The notes under the pieces were generated by a model. It ran no database searches. It was not told the origin of the DNA and was given only the letters and a program-made list of their open reading frames with translations. A DNA stretch of 55,361 nucleotides from an uncultured Selenomonadales bacterium (GTDB lineage Bacteria > Bacillota > Negativicutes > Acidaminococcales > Acidaminococcaceae), in contig ONEW01000012.1 in NCBI GenBank assembly GCA_900316935.1, positions 1 to 55,361 on the forward strand, in the 5' to 3' direction. Shown here in pieces: positions 26,620-35,952 of this stretch. The position numbers and the translations under genes are program-made. The first letter of the stretch is position 1; every line of letters starts with the position of its first letter.

Positions 26620-28182
26620 TTGGGTAAAGACAAGTTTCTGAAAGGGGCCCTGGTCCTGACCATTGCCGGACTGCTGGTCAAAGTACTGGGTTCCGTCAAC
26701 CGGATCCTTCTTTCGCGCATGCTGGGCGGCGAGGGCATCGGGCTTTACCAGATGGCCTATCCGGTCTACCTGCTCATGCTGTCCATCTGTTCTGCCGGTG
26801 TACCGGTGGCCGTTTCCATCATCGTGGCGGAAAAGGTGGCGAAAGAGGATTATGCCGGGGCGCACCGCATCTTCAAAGTGACGATGCGGCTCATGGGTGC
26901 TTTCGGGTTGCTCTTTGCCCTGACACTGTACGGCCTGGCAGGTGTCCTCGTCCAGTCGGGCATCATCCGTGACCCGCGGGTGTATCCTGCGTTGCTGGTC
27001 CTGACGCCGGCCGTGTTCTTCTCGAGCATCCTGGCCAGCTTCCGTGGCTATTTCCAAGGATACCAGATGATGGTGCCCCCGGCGGTTTCGCAAATCCTGG
27101 AGCAGTTCGTCCGGGTCATGACCATGATCCTTCTGGCCTGGTGGATGCTGCCGTACGGCCTGACCTGGGCGGCGGCCGGTGCCGCATTTGGCACGGTGCC
27201 GGGCGGATTGACGGGGCTGGTCGTCCTGACCTTCTTCTACCGCAGGGCGGCCCGGCAATGGCAGGCGCAAATCAACACGCAGGTGCGGCAGACGGTGGAA
27301 AGCACACGGCAGATCGCCAGGCGGCTGATCCTGCTGGCAATCCCTTCGTCCTGCGCGAACCTGCTGATTCCTGTGACGAGCGCCATCGACATGGTCCTCG
27401 TACCGAATGCCCTGGGTGCGGCAGGGTTCGCCGTGGCGGCGGCGACGACCCGCTTCGGCTACCTGTCCGGCATGGCCCAGCCCCTGATGATGCTGGCATC
27501 CATTCCGACGACGTCCCTCACGCTGAGCCTGGTGCCGGCTGTTTCGGAAGCCTTTACGTTGAACCGCCCCGACGAGGTGCGGCGGCAGATTGCCTTTGCC
27601 CTGAAAATCTGCCTGTTGATCGTCCTGCCGGCGGCCGTCGGGATGGCGGTCCTGGCGGCTCCCATTTCGGGCAGCCTTTACGGGACACTGAAGGCGGCCC
27701 CCGTCATTGCCCACCTGGCGCCGTCCATCGTCTTCCTGGGCATTTATCAGGTGACGACGGGTGCCTTGCAGGGAATCGGGAAAACGGCCGTGCCCATGTG
27801 GAACATGTTCGCCGGTTCCCTCGTCAAGGCCATCGCCGTCTGGTATCTGACATCCCAGGCCTGGCTGAACATTCTCGGCGCTGCCTGGGCGTCGAACATC
27901 AACTTCTTCGTCGTGGCCTGCCTCAACTTGTTCTTTTTGCGGAGAAACAGCATCGCCTTTCCCTGGAGGGAAGGCGTCCGCATCCTGGCGGCGTCCCTCC
28001 TCATGGGCGCCGGCGCCGCAGGGGTCCTGCATCTGCTGGCCGGATCCGGTCTTGTCCTGCGGCTTTGCGCAGGCATGGTGGTTTCGATTATAATATATGT
28101 AGTGACTATTGCCCTGATGAGGATTGTGACGGCGGAAGAATGCCGCCGGATCCCCCTTATCGGCCGGCTGCTGCATAAGTGA
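26620..28182 (+). CDS. MurJ/SpoVB-type lipid flippase (polysaccharide biosynthesis protein)
   Basis: This 520-residue membrane protein has about 14 hydrophobic segments and belongs to the MVF/MOP flippase superfamily. It starts GKDKFLKGALVLTIAGLLVKVLGSVNRI, the classic N-terminus of the YabM/SpoVB group. These proteins move lipid-linked cell-wall or polysaccharide precursors across the membrane. The start is TTG at 26620, supported by AAGGAG nine bases upstream. Its place between mfd and mazG (mfd-yabM-yabN in Bacillus, recalled) fits. Whether it is the lipid II flippase or another exporter is not decidable here. Confidence 0.88.
   Translation: MGKDKFLKGALVLTIAGLLVKVLGSVNRILLSRMLGGEGIGLYQMAYPVYLLMLSICSAGVPVAVSIIVAEKVAKEDYAGAHRIFKVTMRLMGAFGLLFALTLYGLAGVLVQSGIIRDPRVYPALLVLTPAVFFSSILASFRGYFQGYQMMVPPAVSQILEQFVRVMTMILLAWWMLPYGLTWAAAGAAFGTVPGGLTGLVVLTFFYRRAARQWQAQINTQVRQTVESTRQIARRLILLAIPSSCANLLIPVTSAIDMVLVPNALGAAGFAVAAATTRFGYLSGMAQPLMMLASIPTTSLTLSLVPAVSEAFTLNRPDEVRRQIAFALKICLLIVLPAAVGMAVLAAPISGSLYGTLKAAPVIAHLAPSIVFLGIYQVTTGALQGIGKTAVPMWNMFAGSLVKAIAVWYLTSQAWLNILGAAWASNINFFVVACLNLFFLRRNSIAFPWREGVRILAASLLMGAGAAGVLHLLAGSGLVLRLCAGMVVSIIIYVVTIALMRIVTAEECRRIPLIGRLLHK
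28065..28094 (+). promoter_or_regulatory. possible internal promoter for mazG-divIC
   Basis: TTGCGC (28065-28070), 18-base spacer and TATAAT (28089-28094), within the last codons of the flippase gene in a local AT-rich patch. Confidence 0.45.
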
Positions 28183-28198
28183 TTTTTCGAGGTGCGAT

Positions 28199-29809
28199 AT
28201 GAGTAAAGGTTCCATTACGATCATCGGTCTGGGTCCCGGCCCGGCAGGGCTTCTTTCCCTCGAGGCGATGAACCTGCTGAAACAGGGTCCCGTCATTTTG
28301 CGGACCCGGGTGCATCCCTGTGTTGCCGGACTGGAGCAGGCCGGTGTGCGCTATACGGCGTGCGATGACCTGTACGAGAAGGGCGGCAGTTTCGAGGAAG
28401 TCTACGCGGGTATTACCGAACGCGTGCTGGAGGCTGCGGCGGCCCAGAACGTGGTGTACGCCGTGCCCGGCAGCCCCCTGGTGGCGGAGAAGACGGTGCT
28501 GCTTCTGCGCAAAAGCGCGGCGGAGCGGGGCATTCCCCTGATCATCAAGCCGGCCCTGAGCTTCCTGGATCTGGCTTATGTATCCCTCGGCATCGATCCC
28601 ATCAACGGCTTGCGCATCATCGATGCCCAGGACCGCGAAGCCCTTGCCGACGCGGGACGGTATCCCCTCATGGTCACCCAGGTCTACAGCACCATGGTGG
28701 CTTCGGATATGAAGCTGGCTGTCATGGATGTGCTGCCCGACGACGCGGAGGTCTTCTTCCTGCGCAACCTGGGCCTGCCCGACGAGGAGTGCCGCCCTGT
28801 GCCGCTGTTCGAAGTGGACCGGCAGCCCCGGATCGACCACCTGACGAGCGTCTTCATCCCCGCCTGCCCGGACCTGCGCCCCGGGGAGGCGGAAACAGTG
28901 GAAGAGGAAGGCCCGCTGCTCACGGACGACGATCCCTATACGGACGAAGAGGCGCGGGAAGACCTGGAGAACGGCATCGGCGCCGAGTGGGCTTCTTATC
29001 CGCGTCTGCGGCGGAAAACGGCTTACGACATCCGGCCCCTGGCCGACATGATGCAGACCCTTCGCGAACCGGGCGGCTGCCCCTGGGACCGGGAACAGGA
29101 TTTCAAGTCCATCCGCCAGAACATGATTGAGGAATGTTATGAGTTCATCGAAGCCCTGGACCGGGATGACCACGGCGGTATGCAGGAAGAGCTGGGCGAC
29201 GTGCTCATGCAGGTCGTGTTCCATGCCCGCATGGCGGAAGAAAAAGGCTGGTTCAACCTGCAGGATGTCATCCACGAAGTGACGGAAAAACTGCTGGAAC
29301 GCCATCCGCACGTGTTCGGCACGGTCCATGTGGACGGCAGTTCCGACGTACTGGTCAACTGGGACAAGATCAAGCAGAAGGAGAAACCGGAACGCAAACG
29401 TGTCCTGGACGGCATTTACGAGGGACTGCCCTCGCTGCTGCGGGCGCACAAGATCCAGCGCAAGGCCGCGAAGGTCGGCTTCGACTGGAATGACCTGGCG
29501 CCGGTGGAGGAGAAGGTCCATGAGGAATGGCGGGAATTCACGGAAGCCATGGCCCGTAAGGACCCGGCTGCCATGGAGAGCGAACTGGGCGACCTGTTCT
29601 TCGCCCTCGTCAATTACGGCCGTCACGCCGGCATCGAGAGCGAAACGGCCCTGAACGGGACGAACAACCGCTTCACGCGGCGCTTCAATTACGTGGAAGA
29701 CTGCGTGACCCGGAGCGGCAGGGACTGGCAGGACTTCACCCTCGAAGAACTGGATGCCTTCTGGACGGAAGCGAAGAAAGCCGAAGCGGAAGACGGAACT
29801 GGTAAATGA
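28199..29809 (+). CDS. mazG: MazG nucleotide pyrophosphohydrolase fused to a tetrapyrrole methylase-like domain (YabN type)
   Basis: This is a 536-residue two-part protein. Residues 1 to about 230 resemble SAM-dependent tetrapyrrole methylases (TIIGLGPGPAGLLS at 7-20, VPGSPLVAEKTV near 90). From about 275 on there are two MazG repeats: the first with PGGCPWDREQ, EECYE and EELGD metal-binding acidic residues, the second with EELGD-like ESELGDLFFALVNYGRH. MazG hydrolyses NTPs to NMP and PPi to cleanse the pool. The methylase activity of YabN fusions is unproven. ATG at 28199 follows GAGGTG. It overlaps slightly with the frame upstream of divIC, so translation may be coupled. Confidence 0.93.
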   Translation: MSKGSITIIGLGPGPAGLLSLEAMNLLKQGPVILRTRVHPCVAGLEQAGVRYTACDDLYEKGGSFEEVYAGITERVLEAAAAQNVVYAVPGSPLVAEKTVLLLRKSAAERGIPLIIKPALSFLDLAYVSLGIDPINGLRIIDAQDREALADAGRYPLMVTQVYSTMVASDMKLAVMDVLPDDAEVFFLRNLGLPDEECRPVPLFEVDRQPRIDHLTSVFIPACPDLRPGEAETVEEEGPLLTDDDPYTDEEAREDLENGIGAEWASYPRLRRKTAYDIRPLADMMQTLREPGGCPWDREQDFKSIRQNMIEECYEFIEALDRDDHGGMQEELGDVLMQVVFHARMAEEKGWFNLQDVIHEVTEKLLERHPHVFGTVHVDGSSDVLVNWDKIKQKEKPERKRVLDGIYEGLPSLLRAHKIQRKAAKVGFDWNDLAPVEEKVHEEWREFTEAMARKDPAAMESELGDLFFALVNYGRHAGIESETALNGTNNRFTRRFNYVEDCVTRSGRDWQDFTLEELDAFWTEAKKAEAEDGTGK

Positions 29810-29838
29810 CAGGCGTATCAGAGCAAGGAGGACCTGCA

Positions 29839-30243
29839 ATGGCTGTACCGGAAAAGAAACAGGACCGGGGCGGTAAAATCTTCCGCTGGGTCCTGGTCAT
29901 CATCATCGCCATCTCGGTTGTCTACATGGGCCGTCTGGAATACAAGATCTATCAGCTGAAAAAGGAGACCGAGGCAACCCGCGCGCGCGTCGAAGAACTG
30001 CAGAAGGTGCAGGCCGACCTGGAAGCCGAGCGGCAGCGCCTCTACGATCCGAAATACATTGAGAAACTGGCCCGCGAAGACCACAACATGGTGGGCAAGA
30101 ACGAAGTGCCGCTGTTCATCGTGAAGGACAAGAAACAGGCTGACGGCAAGGAAGACACGCAGGCAAAGGAGAAGGAGGACGCGGGGGGACAAGGTTCTTC
30201 GCAGGAGGGGAAGCAAGACGGTTCCGGCGCTTCTAAAAATTGA
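29839..30243 (+). CDS. septum formation initiator family protein (DivIC/FtsB-like)
   Basis: This 134-residue bitopic protein has a short basic N-terminus and one membrane segment at about 16-33 (IFRWVLVIIIAISVVYMG). A coiled coil covers about 35-70 (heptads in YQLKKETEATRARVEELQ), then comes the YDPKYIEKLAREDHNMVGKN motif shared by DivIC/FtsB proteins. The last 35 residues are a charged, low-complexity Lys/Glu/Gly tail. It would act in the FtsQLB-type division complex. ATG at 29839 follows AAGGAGG; an in-frame ATG at 29806 overlaps mazG and is rejected. Location between mazG and an S1 gene matches divIC in Bacillus. Confidence 0.88.
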   Translation: MAVPEKKQDRGGKIFRWVLVIIIAISVVYMGRLEYKIYQLKKETEATRARVEELQKVQADLEAERQRLYDPKYIEKLAREDHNMVGKNEVPLFIVKDKKQADGKEDTQAKEKEDAGGQGSSQEGKQDGSGASKN

Positions 30244-30268
30244 CACTTTCCCGTTTTAAGGGTAAAAT
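30240..30268 (+). promoter_or_regulatory. promoter for the S1-domain gene
   Basis: TTGACA (30240-30245), 17-base spacer, TAAAAT (30263-30268). The -35 overlaps the stop codon of the divIC-like gene. Confidence 0.8.
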
Positions 30269-30335
30269 AAGGACATGACTTTTACCCCGCAGGGGCGGAA
30301 ATTTATCCGGAGTTTTAAGGAGGATTTTTACTTTT

Positions 30336-30821
30336 ATGGCAATCGAAGTTGGATCTATCGTCGAAGGGGAAGTGACGGGTATCACGAATTTCGGCGCATT
30401 TCTTCAACTTCCCGAAGGGAAGGTCGGACTCGTTCATATTTCTGAAGTGTCCAATGTCTACGTCAAGGATGTCCATGATTTTCTGAAGGAACACCAGAAG
30501 GTCAAGGTCAAAGTCCTTTCCGTAGATCCGAACGGTAAAATCGGATTATCCATAAAACGCCTGGAACCAGCTCCGGCGCAGGCAAGACGCCCGGAACAGG
30601 ACGGCTCTTCCAATGAGCGGCGCGGTTCGGGCGACCGCCGGTTCGGAGGCGACCGCCGCTTCAACAATGAACGCCGTGCTGCCAAACAGCAGCCTGCAGG
30701 CCCGCTTTCGTTCGAGGACAAGCTGTCCCGCTTCATGAAGGAAAGCGATGACAGACTGCTGGATCTCCGCCGCAATACGGAGTCCAAACGCGGCGGTCGC
30801 GGCGCCAGTCGTGCAAGATAA
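30336..30821 (+). CDS. S1 RNA-binding domain protein (YabR-like)
   Basis: The protein has 161 residues. Residues 1-75 form one S1 OB-fold domain (GSIVEGEVTGITNFGAFLQL, then GLVHISEV and KVKVKVLSVD with GKIGLSIK). The rest is an Arg/Asp-rich, probably disordered linker (GDRRFGGDRRFNNERRA) ending in a short basic helix. It likely binds RNA or ribosomes; YabR is a general stress-linked S1 protein with unclear role. ATG at 30336 follows AAGGAGG. Its own promoter and terminator make it monocistronic. Confidence 0.9.
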   Translation: MAIEVGSIVEGEVTGITNFGAFLQLPEGKVGLVHISEVSNVYVKDVHDFLKEHQKVKVKVLSVDPNGKIGLSIKRLEPAPAQARRPEQDGSSNERRGSGDRRFGGDRRFNNERRAAKQQPAGPLSFEDKLSRFMKESDDRLLDLRRNTESKRGGRGASRAR

Positions 30822-30829
30822 GGGAACGG

Positions 30830-30861
30830 AAGGCACTTCGGAAGGGGTGCCTTTTTCTTTT
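30830..30861 (+). terminator. Rho-independent terminator
   Basis: AAGGCAC (30830-30836) pairs with GTGCCTT (30847-30853), followed by T-rich TTTCTTTTT. The terminator overlaps the leader of tilS. Confidence 0.85.
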
Positions 30862-30887
30862 TGCAAGGAACGGATGAGGTGGTTGGC

Positions 30888-32378
30888 ATGAAGACAATCC
30901 GCGAAACACTGCCGCGCCGCCTGCGGCAGCTGCTGGACCCGTCGAAGACCTATGTGGCGGCGGTCAGCGGTGGTCCCGACTCCCTGGCACTGGCCGAAGG
31001 ACTGTACCGGGCGGGGTTTCATTTCCATGTCTGCCACGTGGAGCACGGCATCCGCGGCAGGGCGTCCCTGGAGGATGCCCGCTTTGTGGAAACGTACTGC
31101 CGGGAGCGGGACATCCCCTTCCGGTGTGTGCACGTGCAGGCACTGGAGAAAGCCAGGGCCGAAGGTCTCTCCCCGGAGGATGCGGCACGCCGGCTGCGGT
31201 ACGATGCCCTGCGCCGGTACGCCCGCGAAACAGGGGCAGACTATATCCTCACGGCCCATCAGAAGGAGGATCAGGCGGAAACGTTCCTGCTGCGCCTGTT
31301 GCGCGGGGCCGGTACGCTGGGCCTGGCCGGCATGCGGTTCCGGCGGGATGGCATCCTGCGACCCCTGCTCTCCTGCCGCAGCGCGGAACTGCGGGAATTC
31401 TGCCAGGCCTGCGGCCTGACGTGGCGCGAAGACGCCACCAACGAAGACCGCCGTTATGTGCGCAACCGCATCCGCAAGGACCTGCTTCCGTATCTCGGCG
31501 GCCATTTCGGCGGCGATATGACGGAAATCCTGAGCCGCACGGCGGAACACCTGCAGCAGGACGCTGATTTTCTGGAGACACTGGCCCGGCAGGCCCTGCC
31601 CGGAGTCACGGGAACCCTGCCGCTGGCGGAAGCGGTGCGGTACGCACCGGGCCTGACCCGGGACTCCGTCCCGGCCGGCTGTCTTGGCGGGCAGGTGCCG
31701 TACTTGTCGGGTGACGCGTGGCGGCAGCTGGATCCGGCCCTCCGCTTCCGGGTGCTCCGCCTGTTTATCCGCCAGGCAGGGGAACAGGAAGAACTGACGA
31801 CCGTAAACCTGCGCAACGTAGCCGCTGTGCTGCTGCGCAACCGGACAGGTAAAAAAATCCCGTTGCCGGGGTGTTGGCAATGTACTTATACTTATGGTAA
31901 ACTATTCTTATTACCGAAATCGATTAACGATGTCCCAGCGACACCGTCGCAGTGGGAGACCTCCCTTTCCTGGGAGGACCTGCTGGCCGCTCCGCGGCAG
32001 GTGGTCCTGCCGGACGGCCGGACGCTGCGTTTCGAGGTCCTTCGGGGACCTGTGGCGGGACTGCCGTTCCGATACCGGGACGAAGCGGTGTATCCGCTGG
32101 CGCAGGCCTGGCAGATGGCACCGGTCCTGACGGTGCGGTTCCGGCGGGGCGGGGAGGACATCGCACCCTTGAAGGGAATCGGCCGGAAGAGCCTCAAACG
32201 GTATCTGATTGATTGCCGGATGCCGGTGGCGGAACGTGCCTCGCAGCCTGTCGTGGCGGCGGGGGACACCGTGCTGTGGCTGCCGGGATTCGCCAATGCG
32301 GCCTGGGACGGACGCACCCTGGCGGAAGCCGGACGGCAGGAGGAAGAAATCCTGTGGCTGACAGGAAAGCTGCAATAA
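30888..32378 (+). CDS. tilS: tRNA(Ile)-lysidine synthetase
   Basis: This 496-residue enzyme converts the wobble C34 of tRNA-Ile(CAU) to lysidine with ATP and lysine. The PP-loop SGGPDS is at about 26-31, and the N-terminal ATPase domain shows HVEHGIRG and TAHQKEDQAETFLLRLLRG. A middle helical domain and a C-terminal domain (PLKGIGRKSLKRYLIDCRMP) complete the long form of TilS. ATG at 30888 follows GAGGTGG; an in-frame TTG at 30861 lies in the terminator and is rejected. A short AT-rich patch at about 31865-31930 within the gene carries a promoter-like sequence. Confidence 0.95.
   Translation: MKTIRETLPRRLRQLLDPSKTYVAAVSGGPDSLALAEGLYRAGFHFHVCHVEHGIRGRASLEDARFVETYCRERDIPFRCVHVQALEKARAEGLSPEDAARRLRYDALRRYARETGADYILTAHQKEDQAETFLLRLLRGAGTLGLAGMRFRRDGILRPLLSCRSAELREFCQACGLTWREDATNEDRRYVRNRIRKDLLPYLGGHFGGDMTEILSRTAEHLQQDADFLETLARQALPGVTGTLPLAEAVRYAPGLTRDSVPAGCLGGQVPYLSGDAWRQLDPALRFRVLRLFIRQAGEQEELTTVNLRNVAAVLLRNRTGKKIPLPGCWQCTYTYGKLFLLPKSINDVPATPSQWETSLSWEDLLAAPRQVVLPDGRTLRFEVLRGPVAGLPFRYRDEAVYPLAQAWQMAPVLTVRFRRGGEDIAPLKGIGRKSLKRYLIDCRMPVAERASQPVVAAGDTVLWLPGFANAAWDGRTLAEAGRQEEEILWLTGKLQ
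31874..31903 (+). promoter_or_regulatory. possible promoter inside tilS, for hpt-ftsH
   Basis: TTGGCA (31874-31879), 18-base spacer, TAAACT (31898-31903) preceded by TGG (extended -10). It sits in an AT-rich island inside an otherwise GC-rich gene. Confidence 0.5.
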
Positions 32379-32391
32379 GGAAGGGGATACA

Positions 32392-32940
32392 ATGGAAATC
32401 AACGAAGACATCAACAAGGTGTTGCTCACGGAAGAACAGATCCACCGGCGGGTGATGGAACTGGGCGCCCAGATTACAAAGGAATATAAGGGCAGAAAGG
32501 TCGTCATGATCTGCCTGCTCAAAGGCGCCGCCTACTTTGCCTGCGACCTGAGCCGCGCCATCGACATGCCGATCCGCATGGAGTTCATGGTGGCCTCTTC
32601 CTATGGCAGCGGCACGCATACTTCGGGCAGTGTGGCCGTCCATCTCGACATTAAGGACAATATCGCCGGCAAGGACGTCCTGCTGGTGGATGACATCATC
32701 GACAGCGGCCTGACCTTTGCCCGTGTGAAGGCCCTGCTGGAAACGAAGAATCCCGCCTCCATTAAGACCGTGGCCATGTGCGACAAGAAGGCGCGCCGCC
32801 AGAATGGTCTGGAAGCGGATTATGTGGGCTTTGAGATTCCCGATGAATTCGTCGTGGGCTATGGCCTGGATTATGCGGGGGATTACCGTAACCTGCCTTA
32901 CGTGGGTGTCCTCAAATCCTCCGTTTACGGCCGTGCCTGA
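32392..32940 (+). CDS. hpt: hypoxanthine phosphoribosyltransferase
   Basis: This 182-residue type I phosphoribosyltransferase makes IMP or GMP from hypoxanthine or guanine and PRPP. The PRPP-binding motif is VLLVDDIIDSGLT (about 101-113), and the C-terminal substrate pocket has PDEFVVGYGLDYAGDYRNLP (about 151-170). ATG at 32392 follows AAGGAAGGGG, 13 bases after the tilS stop. Order tilS-hpt-ftsH is the classical Firmicutes arrangement. Confidence 0.96.
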   Translation: MEINEDINKVLLTEEQIHRRVMELGAQITKEYKGRKVVMICLLKGAAYFACDLSRAIDMPIRMEFMVASSYGSGTHTSGSVAVHLDIKDNIAGKDVLLVDDIIDSGLTFARVKALLETKNPASIKTVAMCDKKARRQNGLEADYVGFEIPDEFVVGYGLDYAGDYRNLPYVGVLKSSVYGRA

Positions 32941-32975
32941 TAACAGAGTAAAGACAGCGGAAGGAGGCACCGCTA

Positions 32976-34796
32976 TTGGGTAAGTTTCTGAAGAATGTGA
33001 TCTTATGCCTGATCGTCGTGCTGGCCTTGGTCGGAATCATGGATTATTCCGCCACGAAGACCAAGACCAATGACATCTCCTACACGGCGTTCATGAAACA
33101 CGTGCAGCAGGATGAGGTCCAGAGCGTTTCCATCAAGGACAGCGCCATAACGGGAAAACTGAAAGATGGGCGCACCTTCTCGACCGTCGCCCCCCAGGAC
33201 GCGTCGCTGATTCCGACACTGCGGGCCCGCGACGTGGAAATCAAGGCGGAACTCCCGCCGGAGCAGCCGTGGTGGCCGACCGTCCTTTCGACGGTGCTGC
33301 CCATAATCCTGATCCTGGGACTCTGGTTCCTGATGATGAACCAGAACAGTGGCGGCAGCCGCATGGTGAATTTCGGCAAAAGCAACGCGCGGCGTTATGA
33401 TGATACGAAGAATCCCGTGAAGTTCAAGGACGTGGCGGGGGCGGAAGAGGCCAAACAGGAGCTGGAGGAAGTCGTGGACTTCCTGAAGCATCCGGACCGC
33501 TACAACACGCTGGGTGCTAAGATTCCCAAGGGCGTCCTGCTGTACGGGCCGCCTGGCACCGGCAAGACCCTGCTGGCACGGGCTGTGGCGGGCGAAGCGG
33601 GAGTGCCGTTCTTCAGCATTTCCGGTTCCGATTTTGTGGAAATGTTCGTCGGCGTCGGCGCGTCCCGTGTGCGCGACCTGTTCGACCAGGCCAAGAAGAA
33701 CGCACCCTGCATCGTCTTCATCGATGAAATCGATGCGGTCGGCCGCCAGCGCGGCGCCGGCCTGGGCGGCGGGCATGACGAACGCGAGCAGACCCTGAAC
33801 CAGCTGCTCGTGGAAATGGATGGGTTCGGCGTCAATGAAGGGATCATCATGATTGCCGCCACGAACCGGCCGGATATCCTGGACCATGCCTTGCTGCGCC
33901 CGGGCCGTTTCGACCGGCAGATCGTCGTGGACCGTCCGGATATGCGCGGCCGCGAGGCCATCCTCCAGGTCCATGCGAAGGGCAAACCCATCAATCCCTC
34001 CGTGGATATGGGTGTCATCGCCAAGGAAACGACGGGTTTCACAGGTGCCGACCTGGCCAACCTGGTCAACGAGGCGGCCCTCCTGGCTGCCCGCCGCAAC
34101 GCCCCCATGATCAACATGGAGGACATGAATGAGGCGGCGGAACGCGTCGTCATGGGTCCGGAACGTCGGAGCCATGTCATGAGCGAACAGGAAAAACGCC
34201 TGACGGCTTATCATGAGACAGGCCATACGCTGGTGGGTCTGCTCCATAACGACATCAACGTGGTCCATAAGGTCACCATCATCCCGCGCGGCCGTGCCGG
34301 CGGCTATACCATGAGCTTGCCGAAGGAGGACCGCAGTTACACGACGAAGTCCGAAATGCTGGATGAACTGCAGATGCTCCTGGGCGGCCGTGTCGCCGAG
34401 GCCATCGTGCTGAAGGATATTTCCAGCGGTGCCAGCAGCGATCTGCAGCGCGCCACGGCGTTGGCCCGCAAAATGGTGACGCAGTACGGCATGAGCGACC
34501 GTCTGGGTTCCATGACCTTCGGCCATCCCGAAGAGGAAGTCTTCCTGGGCCGCGATATCGCCCGCGAGCGCTACTCCAACGAAGTGGCCGCCGTCATCGA
34601 TGAAGAAGTGCGCCGCCTGATGGACGAAGCATACAAAGGGGCGGAAAAGCTCCTGCTGGAACACCGCGATAAACTTACCTTGATTGCGGAAACGCTGCTG
34701 CAGAAAGAGACCCTCGACGGCAAACAGCTGCAGGAACTCATGCACCAGGGCGGTTTGTCCGAAGACAAGCCCCTGCAGCCGCAGGTTGAGGCGTAA
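32976..34796 (+). CDS. ftsH: ATP-dependent zinc metalloprotease FtsH
   Basis: This 606-residue membrane-bound AAA+ protease degrades unassembled or regulatory membrane and soluble proteins. It has two N-terminal membrane segments (about 5-21 and 98-116) flanking a periplasmic or extracytoplasmic domain, then Walker A GPPGTGKT (about 191), Walker [10 protein letters not shown], the second region of homology with [20 protein letters not shown], and zinc-binding HETGH (about 412). The start is TTG at 32976, placed by GGAAGGAGG upstream. The C-terminus is short and uncharged, ending in a proline-glutamine tail. Confidence 0.97.
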   Translation: MGKFLKNVILCLIVVLALVGIMDYSATKTKTNDISYTAFMKHVQQDEVQSVSIKDSAITGKLKDGRTFSTVAPQDASLIPTLRARDVEIKAELPPEQPWWPTVLSTVLPIILILGLWFLMMNQNSGGSRMVNFGKSNARRYDDTKNPVKFKDVAGAEEAKQELEEVVDFLKHPDRYNTLGAKIPKGVLLYGPPGTGKTLLARAVAGEAGVPFFSISGSDFVEMFVGVGASRVRDLFDQAKKNAPCIVFIDEIDAVGRQRGAGLGGGHDEREQTLNQLLVEMDGFGVNEGIIMIAATNRPDILDHALLRPGRFDRQIVVDRPDMRGREAILQVHAKGKPINPSVDMGVIAKETTGFTGADLANLVNEAALLAARRNAPMINMEDMNEAAERVVMGPERRSHVMSEQEKRLTAYHETGHTLVGLLHNDINVVHKVTIIPRGRAGGYTMSLPKEDRSYTTKSEMLDELQMLLGGRVAEAIVLKDISSGASSDLQRATALARKMVTQYGMSDRLGSMTFGHPEEEVFLGRDIARERYSNEVAAVIDEEVRRLMDEAYKGAEKLLLEHRDKLTLIAETLLQKETLDGKQLQELMHQGGLSEDKPLQPQVEA

Positions 34797-34866
34797 ATCA
34801 GCACGAACGCGGCCGGACCCCGCCTCTGGACGGCTTTCCGGCCCCTTGTCACAGGAGGCATTTTGC

Positions 34867-35865
34867 ATGCGAGCGGAAATCTTGGAATTGTTACGGTCCC
34901 GTACGCCGGAGCCGGTTTCGGGGGAGGAAATCTCCGCCAGGCTCGGCGTATCCCGGACAGCGGTCTGGAAGCACATCCAGACGCTGAAAAACCTGGGTTA
35001 TGAAATCGAATCGGTACCGAAAAAGGGGTATATCCTGCGGAGTGCCCCGGACCTGCTGAGCCCGGAGGAAATCGTGACGCATCTCCATACGGACTGGGTC
35101 GGCCACCATATCCACTATATGAAGACAACCAATTCCACAAACGAAGTGGGTAAGAAGCTGGCTTCCGAAGGCTGTGCCGACGGCATGACCGTCGTGGCGG
35201 AAGAGCAGACAAGCGGCAAGGGCCGCCTGGCCCGCGGCTGGTTCTCGCCGTATGGCCGCGGTGTCTGGGTCAGTGTCGTCCTGCGGCCGCCCTTCCTGCC
35301 GGAAGAGGCACCGAAGTGCACCCTCATGGCGGCCGTCGCCGTCGTGAAAGCAATCAACAAATACAAAGGCGTCAACGCCCATATCAAGTGGCCGAACGAC
35401 GTGCTGCTGAACGGCAAGAAGATGGTCGGCATCCTGACGGAAATGAGCGCCGAATTCGGCAAAATCAACTATATCGTCATCGGCACGGGCATCAACACGA
35501 ACGTACCGCGCAGCATGGTTCCCGACGAATTGAAGCCCCTGGCCATCTCCGTGGCCGACGTGGCGAAGGAACCCATTCAGCGCGTGCAGATTCTGGCGGA
35601 TTATCTGAAAAATCTCGAAGAGCTCTACACGGTAGCCTGCAAGGAAGGATTCAATCCCGTTTTCGATGAGTGGCGTAAATATTCCAACACCATCGGCCAG
35701 GCTGTTAAGGTCATCGCGCCGGACAAAACCTACTTCGGCACCGCCGTGGATATCGATGAAAACGGCCTGCTCATTGTGAAGCGGGACGACGGCATTACGG
35801 AAAAGGTCATTGCCGGCGACGTGTCCATCCGTCCTGCCAGTGCCAGGGGAAAGCTGTACTCCTGA
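34867..35865 (+). CDS. birA: biotin operon repressor / biotin-[acetyl-CoA-carboxylase] ligase
   Basis: This 332-residue bifunctional protein attaches biotin to carboxylase or decarboxylase carrier domains and may repress biotin genes. Residues 1-60 form a winged helix (SGEEISARLGVSRTAVWKHI) for DNA binding. The ligase domain has TNSTNEVGKKLA, the biotin-AMP loop GKGRLARGW (about 117-125) and KWPNDVLLNGKKMVGIL. The C-terminal domain resembles an SH3 fold (GTAVDIDENGLLIVK). ATG at 34867 follows AGGAGG; the frame is open back into ftsH but that part is only a shadow of it. Confidence 0.96.
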   Translation: MRAEILELLRSRTPEPVSGEEISARLGVSRTAVWKHIQTLKNLGYEIESVPKKGYILRSAPDLLSPEEIVTHLHTDWVGHHIHYMKTTNSTNEVGKKLASEGCADGMTVVAEEQTSGKGRLARGWFSPYGRGVWVSVVLRPPFLPEEAPKCTLMAAVAVVKAINKYKGVNAHIKWPNDVLLNGKKMVGILTEMSAEFGKINYIVIGTGINTNVPRSMVPDELKPLAISVADVAKEPIQRVQILADYLKNLEELYTVACKEGFNPVFDEWRKYSNTIGQAVKVIAPDKTYFGTAVDIDENGLLIVKRDDGITEKVIAGDVSIRPASARGKLYS

Positions 35866-35885
35866 GACCGGGGGCGAATTTCCAG

Positions 35886-35913
35886 TTGCACAATTTGCAA
35901 AGTCTGCTATACT
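35886..35913 (+). promoter_or_regulatory. promoter for coaX
   Basis: TTGCAC (35886-35891), 16-base spacer, TATACT (35908-35913) preceded by TGC, an extended -10. Confidence 0.7.
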
Positions 35914-35952
35914 ATGATTGTTTGTTCTTCATAGTTAACAGGGAGGCAACTC

